From positions 62,001 through 126,000 of the forward strand of contig CAVQLK010000006.1 of assembly GCA_963713355.1 (NCBI GenBank): a stretch of 64,000 nucleotides of DNA. Direction: 5' to 3'. The translations under genes were made by a program, and so were the position numbers. The number at the start of each line of letters is the position of its first letter. Position 1 is the first letter of the stretch. Below, one piece after another: positions 43,865 to 50,392 of this stretch. Source of the stretch: FEN-1219 sp963713355 (lineage in GTDB: Bacteria > Pseudomonadota > Gammaproteobacteria > Steroidobacterales > Rariloculaceae). The notes beneath the pieces were generated by a model. That model ran no database searches. It was given only the letters and a program-made list of their open reading frames with translations, and had not been told where the DNA came from.

Positions 43865-44817
43865 ACAGACGCTCGTTGGCGCTCGCTGCTGCCGCCGCAC
43901 TGCTCGGTGCTGCGCTGCAAGCTCAGGAGCCGCAGGCGCCGCTCGTTCTGACGGGCACGCAGGCGACATACTCGCTGACCATTGCGTTGACGAGCAGTAC
44001 GCCGATCCGCGTACAGAACGTCCCGGCCGACGGCCGGCAGCTGCTGCAGCTCAAGGATTACATCGAGCGGCGCATGGACACGCTGGCGCCGACGTTCGTG
44101 GCCGCGACGGCCGTGGTGACGCTGACGAACGCGCTGCCTGCCGATCCGCTGTACCGCTTCGCGCGCGAGGCCAACATCCGGATCGTCGACATCGAGGCCG
44201 GGATTCCATGGTCGCTCGGCGCGCCTGGCGTGGCGCTCGCCGACGCGCCGGCGTCGAACGTGGCGTGGGGCAGCGACACCGACGGCGTCGAGACGGCTGT
44301 GGCGCCGTATTTCTGGCTCAGCCTGTCAAACACGATCCGCATGGCGGACCTTATCGCGAATGATCTCAACGCCTTGTTTCCCGACTCGGCTGCGACTATC
44401 GCCGCCAATCTGGAATCCTTGAAACGATCATTGTTGCGCCTGCGCGGTGACTACCAGAACCGCCTCATCGAAAGCGGCGCAGACGTCGTCTTCGCGCTTA
44501 CGGGAGACTTCGTCTATCTGACGAACGACCTGGGACTCTACGTGGACGGCTACTTCATCAAGCAGGATGTCCGCTGGACGGAAGCCGACCTCGCGATGCT
44601 CACAAAGCATCTGCGCGACCACGACATCGGAATCGTGATCCACAAGTGGCAGCCGAGCGAGGCCATCCAGAACGCCGTGCGCGCGGGCGGCGCGAAGCTC
44701 GTCGTGCTCGATACCGGCGACCCAGGCGTCGTCGTCGAGCGCGCGTTGGCGCCCGACGGCCTGCAGCAGATCCTGCGCAAAAATCTGGACGCGATCGTCG
44801 TTGCGGCCGCCGAGTAG
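43861..44817 (+). CDS. Second substrate-binding protein, metal ligands apparently lost
   Basis: 318 residues with a signal peptide ending GAALQA. The fold of the ZnuA/TroA family is kept (ATAVVTLTNALPADPLYRF; DIGIVIHKWQPSEAIQNAV; ALAPDGLQQILRKNLDAIV), but the ligand segments differ: VPADGRQLLQL where PH.Y stands in the first protein, VAPYFWLSLSNT where NPHTF stands, and ALTGDFVYLTND where the third His stands. Only the aspartate in LDTGDPGVV remains. It may bind another ligand or act as a partner to the first protein. It is convergent with the dead integrase, 11 bases away. Confidence 0.75.
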   Translation: MNRRSLALAAAAALLGAALQAQEPQAPLVLTGTQATYSLTIALTSSTPIRVQNVPADGRQLLQLKDYIERRMDTLAPTFVAATAVVTLTNALPADPLYRFAREANIRIVDIEAGIPWSLGAPGVALADAPASNVAWGSDTDGVETAVAPYFWLSLSNTIRMADLIANDLNALFPDSAATIAANLESLKRSLLRLRGDYQNRLIESGADVVFALTGDFVYLTNDLGLYVDGYFIKQDVRWTEADLAMLTKHLRDHDIGIVIHKWQPSEAIQNAVRAGGAKLVVLDTGDPGVVVERALAPDGLQQILRKNLDAIVVAAAE

Positions 44818-44828
44818 CCACTCCGCCC

Positions 44829-45670
44829 TCAAGACACGTCGACGGGGCTGACCACACCGCGCCCGCCGCGGTTCAGGACGTGGGTGTAGATCATCGTGGT
44901 CTTCACGTCCGCGCGGCCGAGCAATTCCTGTACCGTACGAATGTCGTAGCCCGACTCCAGCAAGTGTGTCGCGAAGGAGTGGCGTAGCGTATGAACGCTG
45001 CCCGGCTTGACGAGCCCCATTCGCGATCTGCAGTCGGGTACTTCGTAGCCAATGCGTGCGGCAAGTCGACGCAGCCGAAACCTTCGCGAAGATCGATCTC
45101 GTGCAGCTGACGAACCCTAGCAAGATGGGTTCTCATGATCGATGAGCGAATTGGGCAGCATAGTCGCTCTGTCCTTCTGGCCCTTCGCATCCCGAACCAT
45201 CAGTTGCTTGTAGTGAAAATCCAGTCCTTGACCCGTAATCTCAGGCATTCGAGCAGGCTAGGCCGCTGCCGTACGTCAGCATGGCCATCAGCCACGTGGT
45301 TCCTTGAGGCTGGGCCAGCAGGGCCCTGACTTCTCCTCGGGTAAACACGACCGGTAGGCGCTGCGGCTTCTTTGCCCGCGCGATTTGGTCCAGCCACGGC
45401 AGGACGAGCTTCAAGACATCGCGATACAGGAAAAGGACCGCGTGCAACGCCTGATTCTGCCTCGAGGCCGCAACGTTACGCTGCAGCGCCAGATCGCTCA
45501 GAAACGCAGTGAGCTCCGGTGCACCCATTTCTCTCGGGTGGCGCTTGCCGTGAAACAGGATGAAGCGCCGGATCCATTGCACATAAGCCTGTTCGGTCCG
45601 GATGCTGTAATACCGCATCCGGATCAGCTCGCGCACCTATCCAGCAACCGCGGCGGGCTCTCGCTAGTCA
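44829..45670 (-). pseudogene. intI: Integron integrase IntI, decayed by frameshifts and a deletion
   Basis: Tyrosine recombinase of the integron type. Recognisable pieces in order from 45670 down: YSIRTEQAYVQWIRRFILFH, HGKRHPREMGAPELTAFLSD, LLECLRLRVKDW, VRDAKGQKDRATMLPNSL, ARVRQLHE, and near the end VHTLRHSFATHLLE, with the catalytic HxxR box, and TTMIYTHVLNRGG with the tyrosine. At least three frameshifts separate these pieces, and about 40 residues are missing between REWG and LVKPGS, including the IntI-specific patch. It cannot make an active integrase. Cassettes lie divergently upstream, as expected. Confidence 0.9.
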
Positions 45671-45849
45671 CGGATATTTGCGCCTCCACCCGGCAGTCCG
45701 CTCAATTGAGAAGCGACGCACAGAGCGTTGACGGAAGCGGCGCCGCGAAACACGAGCGGCACCCAAACACCGCACTTAGGCGGTCGATATACAAGTTCGG
45801 CAACAAATTCACGTGAGTCGCCGGCTCGTGCACCGCTAGGGGAGTATCC
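45671..45849. other. Leader between intI and first cassette gene (attI expected here)
   Basis: 179 bases with no supported gene. An integron attI site would be expected here. GCACTTAGGCGGTC near 45773 resembles the right end of the attC sites (GTTAGGCGAC), with the key G replaced by C, so a decayed recombination point is possible. AGGGGAG before the next ATG is a good ribosome-binding site. The cassette promoter is not identifiable. Confidence 0.4.
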
Positions 45850-46279
45850 ATGAATCGCGGCAGGAGTCGGGGACTGATAAGCGACATCAATGTGGTCCCA
45901 TATATCGACGTGATGCTCGTATTGCTCGTCATCTTCATGATCACGGCTCCTTTGCTATCGCAGGGAATAGTCATCGATCTTCCCGATGTTCCAGCGGATC
46001 CGCTCGACGCGGCTTTGAGTGATCCGTTGGTCTTGAGCGTAGACAGTGATGGGCGGTTCTATTTGAATTTCGGCGGGGACGCTGAAACGGCGCTTGATGA
46101 GCGATCTGTTGTAGGCGCGCCATGCCGTGCTCCGGCGAAACCCGGAGGTTCCGATGTTTGTGCGTGGCGACGAAGGAGTAGCTCACGGCCGCGTCATGCA
46201 TGGCTTCGCATTGCTGAAGCAGGCGGGGGCCGATCAAGTTGTGCTCGTGACGGAGTTGTCCGAAGTCGACCAACAGTAG
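45850..46279 (+). CDS. TolR/ExbD-like protein in the first integron cassette (apparent frameshift)
   Basis: About 142 residues once joined. The N terminus has SDINVVPYIDVMLVLLVIFMI, the single membrane helix with the essential aspartate of TolR/ExbD, and VIDLPDVPADPL. After ALDERSVV the reading frame shifts by one base near 46112, and the rest (RRNPEVPMFVRGDEGV; VMHGFALLKQAGADQ; VTELSEVDQQ) is typical of the TolR C terminus. Good RBS before the ATG. TolQ and TolA are absent, so this lone copy may be a captured relic. An attC site follows 13 bases after the stop. Confidence 0.8.
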
Positions 46280-46291
46280 GGTGGTGCCGGT

Positions 46292-46422
46292 GTCGCCTAA
46301 CAAGCAGTTGCAGCGGACCGTGACACGTCGGCGCGGCGCGGCACAAGCGCGCCATTTCATTATGCGCTCGTGCCGCGCTTCATGCGGCAGCGTGCGGCCG
46401 CTGAACTGCGGCGTTAGGCGAC
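46292..46422 (+). other. Integron attC recombination site 1
   Basis: 131 bases bounded by GTCGCCTAAC (left) and GTTAGGCGAC (right), which are exact complements. The inner boxes CAGTTGCAGCGGACCG and CGGCCGCTGAACTGCGG pair with the usual extra-helical bases. A central arm (GGCACAAGCGCG with GCGCTCGTGCC) forms the variable hairpin. It closes the tolR cassette. Confidence 0.9.
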
Positions 46423-46429
46423 ACAAGAC

Positions 46430-46714
46430 TTAACCGGATGCGTCCTTGTACGCCTTTAGCACGGCGTTCATTCTGGTTTGCCATCCGTCGCCCTGAGCGC
46501 GATACCACGCGAGTACTTCTGCGTCGACCCGCAGCGCGATCTGCTCCTTGCGCTCGTGAGACGCCTTTGGTGGACGCCCTCGTTTGGGGCGCAGCTCGGA
46601 CACACCGCGGTGCGCCACGGCGCCGTCCCAGAATGACAACGTGGCCTTGCGATTCTTCGGGTCGTAAGGCACGTCACGCTTTCGGGAACGCCCGGAAGTA
46701 CGCTTCTTGCTCAT
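46430..46714 (-). CDS. brnA: BrnA-like antitoxin
   Basis: 94 residues. The C-terminal half reads KEQIALRVDAEVLAWYRAQGDG then WQTRMNAVLKAY, the ribbon-helix-helix DNA-binding domain of BrnA, which dimerises, binds the operon promoter and neutralises BrnT. The N-terminal part is basic (KKRTSGRSRKRD). It overlaps the toxin gene by 41 bases, the toxin being first, as in other brnTA loci. Both face opposite to the cassette array, so they need their own promoter. Confidence 0.88.
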   Translation of the reverse strand: MSKKRTSGRSRKRDVPYDPKNRKATLSFWDGAVAHRGVSELRPKRGRPPKASHERKEQIALRVDAEVLAWYRAQGDGWQTRMNAVLKAYKDASG

Positions 46715-46946
46715 GGGTTTCAGCCTCTCTACACGAAATCAGGTGCGGCTCATCTTCTCGATCCGTCCACACCAAGACCACAACTCGAGCTTTGAGCCGT
46801 CCCAGGCTGATCAGCCGCTGCTCGCCATACGCCTCCCGGTCGTCTTCTCGGGTAAGCATCGGCTCATCGAAAACGCCTTCGCACTCCGCCAGATCGATTC
46901 CATGCTTGCGCAGGTTGAGCTTTCGCTTGGCGGCGTCATAGCTCAT
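46674..46946 (-). CDS. brnT: BrnT-like ribonuclease toxin
   Basis: 90 residues. BrnT family text: KLNLRKHGIDLAECEGVFDEP at the start (with the lysine/histidine pair), then GRLKARVVVLVWTDRED and LISCREAETHEQEAYF, matching the RxISaRxA...E..Y end. BrnT is a RelE-like RNase that arrests growth when antitoxin is lost. A candidate -10-like TATACGAT lies about 25 bases upstream of its ATG on the minus strand. Toxin-antitoxin cassettes are common in chromosomal integrons, where they are thought to stabilise the array. Confidence 0.9.
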   Translation of the reverse strand: MSYDAAKRKLNLRKHGIDLAECEGVFDEPMLTREDDREAYGEQRLISLGRLKARVVVLVWTDREDEPHLISCREAETHEQEAYFRAFPKA

Positions 46947-46988
46947 GTGCTATTTATCGTATATGCGCTTAATGGTCAGCGCAACGGT

Positions 46989-47075
46989 GTCGCCGAACAA
47001 GCAGTTGCAGCGGACCGTGATACCCAGTCGCTGGACACGTGGTCGCGCGGCCGCTGAACTGCGGCGTTAGGCGAC
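46989..47075 (+). other. Integron attC recombination site 2
   Basis: 87 bases from GTCGCCGAAC to GTTAGGCGAC. The left core has one substitution (GCCGAAC for GCCTAAC); the inner boxes CAGTTGCAGCGGACCG and CGGCCGCTGAACTGCGG are identical to those of site 1. It closes the brnTA cassette and shows that the array has a homogeneous attC family. Confidence 0.88.
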
Positions 47076-47079
47076 TCCC

Positions 47080-47574
47080 ATGCGCAACGTTTTCTGGATC
47101 CGCGAGGGCGTGATTGGCGGTCGTAGTGGACCGAATCGAGACGCTTGGTCTCCGAAGGATCTCGTTGCGGGTGGTGTCGGCGCGGTGCTATCAGTTAACG
47201 ACGGCGAACTCGTCCATGCGGATGGGCTCGTCGCGGCTGGCATCGAGTATTGTTGTGTGCCTCTCTCGGACGCGGCGCCTCCTCAACCTGGCGACCTTGC
47301 GATCTGCGTCAACGCTTTGCCGCGAGCTCTCTCTTTTGCGCTTGGGTCGATCAAGGGACATCGAAGTGTGGTTGTTCATTGCACCTCGGGCAAAGATCGA
47401 ACTGGGCTGTTCTTGAGCTATTTTCTCTGTGCCACTGAGGGGCTGAGTCCCGGTGAAGCTATTCGTGAGGTGAGGCGTGTGCGCTCTATCGCATTATCTG
47501 CCGACGGATGGGAGGCCTTCGCGTATCAGGCGCAATCGCTTGACTCGGGATCACAGTCGCTTGTTAGCGACTGA
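47080..47574 (+). CDS. Dual-specificity/tyrosine phosphatase-like cassette protein
   Basis: 164 residues, starting eight bases after an attC core, as expected for a cassette gene. The signature VVHCTSGKDRTG places the nucleophile at C101 and the phosphate-binding arginine at R107; D64 in CVPLSDAAPPQ is a likely general acid. The fold is that of compact dual-specificity or cyclin-like phosphatases. The substrate may be a phosphoprotein, phosphoinositide or nucleotide. No partner kinase is nearby. Base composition seems less GC-rich than the core genes. Confidence 0.85.
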   Translation: MRNVFWIREGVIGGRSGPNRDAWSPKDLVAGGVGAVLSVNDGELVHADGLVAAGIEYCCVPLSDAAPPQPGDLAICVNALPRALSFALGSIKGHRSVVVHCTSGKDRTGLFLSYFLCATEGLSPGEAIREVRRVRSIALSADGWEAFAYQAQSLDSGSQSLVSD

Positions 47575-47582
47575 GCCACGAA

Positions 47583-47765
47583 ATGAGTGATGCGGGGTGG
47601 CACCAGGTATTTGCGGGTAGTGACTTCACAATCACACTGCGGTTGCAGCGCCTACTCCCCGAGCCGCGGGGCAGCGACGGCGTCAGATTAGCGGGCGAGA
47701 TCGTGGTGACGACGCCATCTGGACAGAGCAAACAGTATCAAGTGACGGGGAGTTGCGGCGCATAG
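47583..47765 (+). CDS. Small unknown protein, second gene of the phosphatase cassette
   Basis: 60 residues, eight bases after the phosphatase stop and just before a half attC site. Sequence includes FTITLRLQRLLPEPRG and GEIVVTTPSGQSKQYQVTG, which looks like a small beta-barrel. I do not recognise a family. Coding is supported mainly by position inside the cassette and by tight spacing. Confidence 0.45.
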   Translation: MSDAGWHQVFAGSDFTITLRLQRLLPEPRGSDGVRLAGEIVVTTPSGQSKQYQVTGSCGA

Positions 47766-47774
47766 TGCCGTTCT

Positions 47775-47842
47775 GTCGCCTAACGGCAGTTGCAGCGGAC
47801 CGTGATACGTCGGCGCGGACGCGGCGCAAGCGCGTCATTCAA
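47775..47842 (+). other. Truncated attC site (left half only)
   Basis: Starts GTCGCCTAAC-GGCAGTTGCAGCGGACCG and follows site 1 through GTGATACGTCGGCGCG and AAGCGCGTCATTCA, but the right half with GTTAGGC is missing; the sequence runs straight into the next gene. It marks the broken distal end of the cassette array. Confidence 0.8.
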
Positions 47843-47866
47843 GGAGAACATCTGACGGTCAAGCGT

Positions 47867-48327
47867 ATGGACAACGTCGCATCGTGGTGGAAGACATCGA
47901 TGCAGCCATTGAGTTCTTCAGCGAGCTCGGCCTTACGCTCGAAGGCCGCATGCCCATCGAAGGCGAATGGTCCGGCCGCGTCACCGGAGTGCGCGGCCAG
48001 CGCGTCGAGATCGCCATGATGCGCACCCCCGACGGCCACAGCCGCCTCGAGCTTTCGCGCTTCGATGCCCCCGCCGTCGCGTCCGATCACCGCACAGCCC
48101 CCGTGAACTCGTTGGGATACCTGCGCGTCATGTTCACGGTCGAGGACATCCCCGACACCCTCGCCCGGCTCAGCAAGCTCGGTGCGACGGTGGTCGATGA
48201 AGTCGTCGATTATGAAGACATCTACCGGCTCTGCTACATCCGGAGCCCCGAAGGAATTCTCATCGGGCTCGCCCAACAGCTCGGGCAGCAGACCTCCCGA
48301 GAGAATCCCATGGAACGTAAGCGTTGA
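47867..48327 (+). CDS. VOC (glyoxalase-fold) family protein (apparent frameshift at start)
   Basis: About 152 residues. From the ATG at 47867 the reading is MDNVA, then one base is missing near 47880, and the rest is in another frame: IVVEDIDAAIEFFSELGL, EIAMMRTPDGHSRLELSRF, YLRVMFTVEDIPDTLARL and RLCYIRSPEGILIGLAQQLG. This is a vicinal-oxygen-chelate protein with two beta-alpha-beta-beta-beta halves. Members usually start with MTVKRMDNVAIVV; the upstream sequence ATCTGACGGTCAAGCGT looks like that start with two extra bases. The gene lies right at the broken end of the integron. Confidence 0.75.
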
Positions 48328-48785
48328 GCTTCTTAGAGCTCCGGATTCCCCCACCCATAGTGGGTCTCGTGGTCGCCGCCGGCATGTGGACGGTCGCGCA
48401 CCTCCCGCCGGTCCTGCAGTTGCCCAACCTCGTCCGGCTGCTAGTTGCAGCGGTCTTGATCGCAATTGGCGTTGCGGTCGCCATTGGTGGCGTAGTGTCC
48501 TTTCGTCGCGCCAAAACCACCGTGAACCCTCTAAAGCCAGAGACATCAGCAGCATTGGTCTCCACCGGCGTGTATTCCTTCACGCGCAATCCAATGTACT
48601 TGGGCATGGTGTTGGCCCTGTTCGCTTGGGCCGTGTACCTGTCTTCCATTTGGTCCTTGGTTGGCCCGGTACTTTTCGGCTTATACATCACACGATTTCA
48701 GATCGTTCCTGAGGAGCGGGTGCTAGATCGGCTGTTTGGAGCGCCTTTTGCCGAGTACAAGAAGCGAGTTCACCGATGGCTGTGA
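48324..48785 (+). CDS. Isoprenylcysteine carboxyl methyltransferase-like membrane protein
   Basis: 153 residues from a TTG at 48324 that overlaps the VOC stop. It has four hydrophobic helices; the SAM-binding end reads TGVYSFTRNPMYLGMVLALF and IVPEERVLDRLFGAPFAEYKKRV, the ICMT/phospholipid methyltransferase pattern. Bacterial members have mostly unknown substrates. The region seems less GC-rich than the flanks, which fits arrival with the integron, though it lies beyond the last attC remnant. Confidence 0.85.
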   Translation: MSFLELRIPPPIVGLVVAAGMWTVAHLPPVLQLPNLVRLLVAAVLIAIGVAVAIGGVVSFRRAKTTVNPLKPETSAALVSTGVYSFTRNPMYLGMVLALFAWAVYLSSIWSLVGPVLFGLYITRFQIVPEERVLDRLFGAPFAEYKKRVHRWL

Positions 48786-48898
48786 GACTCAACAACGCGC
48801 TCCAAGACGGCGGGCCTCGTACAACGGAACAGCCAGCGGGCCAGGCGAGCCGGCAGGATGCCGTGGGATAATCGGCGGGTCGAACGGAGGGCTGCGCC

Positions 48899-50014
48899 TT
48901 GAAAAGAACCGCCTGTGTCGTCTTCGCCTTGTGCGCTCCCGTCGCCTACGCGCACCACGGCTTCGGTACTTTCGACATGACGAAGGAGATCGAGATCACG
49001 GGCACCGTGACCGATCTCGCTTTCGTCAACCCTCATTCGTGGCTTTACCTCGACGTGACAGGGGCCGACGGCAAGCGCACGCCGATGCGGTGCGAGATGC
49101 GCTCGGCCACGACGCTGCGCCGCTCGGGCTGGACGCCGGAGATGTTCCCTGTCGGCGGGCAGGTGACGATCAAAGGTTCTCCCGACCGCAACGAGGCGAC
49201 GGCTTGCTACGTCAGCACGCTCGTGTTCGCGGACGGCAGCTCGCTCGACCGTTACGGCCAACGCACGCCGCCGGTCGGCGTCGAGACGGGTTCGCGCGCG
49301 GCGCGGCTTGCGAACGGCGATCCGAACATCGCCGGCCTCTGGGCCGCCGAACAGCTCGTCATGGCCGACCCGCGCGGCGTCAATGGCGCGCTCGTGCCGC
49401 TCAGCGAGGCGCAGGCCGGCGCCGACGCTCCGGCTCCCACGGCCGAGGGCCGGCAAGGCGTCGTGCCGCTATTCTCGCCCGAGGCGGCGTCGCGGCTTTT
49501 CATCGGGCGCGTGCCGCTGACCGACGCCGGCCAAGCGGCCGCGACGGCGGCAGCCGCCGAGCCGAATCCGGCCATGCGCTGCGAGCCCATCAGCATTCTG
49601 GTGGACTGGAGCTACGACAGTCCCGTCAACCGCATCACGCAGGATCAGAAGACGATCAAGCTCGAGTACGGCAAGTTCGATTACGCGCGGACGATTCACC
49701 TCGATCAGACAGCGCATCCTGACAATGTCGAGCAGAGCGTCACGGGGCATTCGATCGGGCGCTGGGAGAACGACGTGCTGATCGTCCACACGGTCGGAGT
49801 GCGCGCGGGGCCGCTGACGCGCAGCCTCTTTCATAGCGAAGCACTCGAGCTCACGGAGCGTTTCTCGCTCGACCCGCAGACGCAGGCGCTCAAACGCGAG
49901 TATGTCGCCGCCGACGCGCTGTTCTTTCGCGAGCCCTATACCGGCACGGACGTCGTCCATCCCTCGAACGTGCCGTACGAGCCCGATGCGTGCGACGATC
50001 GTTCGCTGCGCTGA
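48899..50014 (+). CDS. Secreted fusion of a DUF6152 domain and its partner domain
   Basis: 371 residues from a TTG at 48899; signal peptide ending APVAYAHHGF. Residues 20-115 match DUF6152 (EITGTVTDLAFVNPHSWLYLDV). The remainder carries ANGDPNIAGLWAAEQL, HSIGRWENDVLIVHTVG and ERFSLDPQTQALKREYVA, similar to the separate gene at 38479. Thus one polypeptide holds both parts found as two genes at 38.1-39.3 kb. The function is unknown. The cupin gene begins 16 bases after its stop. Confidence 0.8.
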   Translation: MKRTACVVFALCAPVAYAHHGFGTFDMTKEIEITGTVTDLAFVNPHSWLYLDVTGADGKRTPMRCEMRSATTLRRSGWTPEMFPVGGQVTIKGSPDRNEATACYVSTLVFADGSSLDRYGQRTPPVGVETGSRAARLANGDPNIAGLWAAEQLVMADPRGVNGALVPLSEAQAGADAPAPTAEGRQGVVPLFSPEAASRLFIGRVPLTDAGQAAATAAAAEPNPAMRCEPISILVDWSYDSPVNRITQDQKTIKLEYGKFDYARTIHLDQTAHPDNVEQSVTGHSIGRWENDVLIVHTVGVRAGPLTRSLFHSEALELTERFSLDPQTQALKREYVAADALFFREPYTGTDVVHPSNVPYEPDACDDRSLR

Positions 50015-50030
50015 TCCGCCGGGGGTTAGC

Positions 50031-50345
50031 TTGAATCCGTTCAAGGTCAGCTTCGAGAAAATGGAGTGGCAGCAGATCCGCCCCGATGTCCGTCAGAAGG
50101 TCTACTGCGAAGGATCTCGACAGATTCGGTTGGTCGAGTTCGAGACCAGCGACGGGGCCGAGCACTGGTGCGAAACAGGCCACATCGGCTATGTGCTGAA
50201 CGGCGCGCTCAGCATCAGCTTCAACGGTGAGGTCGTCGCATTCAAAGCGGGCGACGGGCTCTTCATTCCGTCGGGCGCAGCAAGCAAGCATCGTGCGGTC
50301 GCGATCGCGGCTGGCACGCAGCTGCTGATGGTCGAGGAGTTGTAA
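50031..50345 (+). CDS. Small cupin protein
   Basis: 104 residues from a TTG at 50031 preceded by GGGGG. The sequence has the cupin pattern: HWCETGHIGYVLNGALSISFNGEVV and FKAGDGLFIPSGAASKHRA. Only some of the standard metal-binding residues are present (two histidines and a glutamate are plausible ligands), so metal binding is uncertain. Probably cytoplasmic. It follows the DUF6152 fusion gene closely and ends at a bidirectional hairpin. Confidence 0.78.
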   Translation: MNPFKVSFEKMEWQQIRPDVRQKVYCEGSRQIRLVEFETSDGAEHWCETGHIGYVLNGALSISFNGEVVAFKAGDGLFIPSGAASKHRAVAIAAGTQLLMVEEL

Positions 50346-50356
50346 GGACGCCGGCC

Positions 50357-50379
50357 CGCCACCGCCTTGAGCGGTGGCG
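50357..50379. terminator. Bidirectional hairpin between convergent genes
   Basis: CGCCACCGC, a CTTGA loop, then GCGGTGGCG: a perfect nine-base stem between the cupin gene and the convergent MetE-like gene. Towards the plus strand it is followed by GGTTATTTCTTG, and no long U-run is present. It is a plausible shared terminator. Confidence 0.65.
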
Positions 50380-50392
50380 AGCGGACGACCGG

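Noticed and set aside
44829..45670. Phage or XerC-type integrase
   Set aside because: The text RRFILFHGKRHP and the position opposite attC-bearing cassettes match integron integrases; no phage genes or att repeats are nearby.
45760..45790. A definite attI site at GCACTTAGGCGGTC
   Set aside because: The core lacks the essential first G and the rest of an attI cannot be seen, so it is only mentioned as possible.
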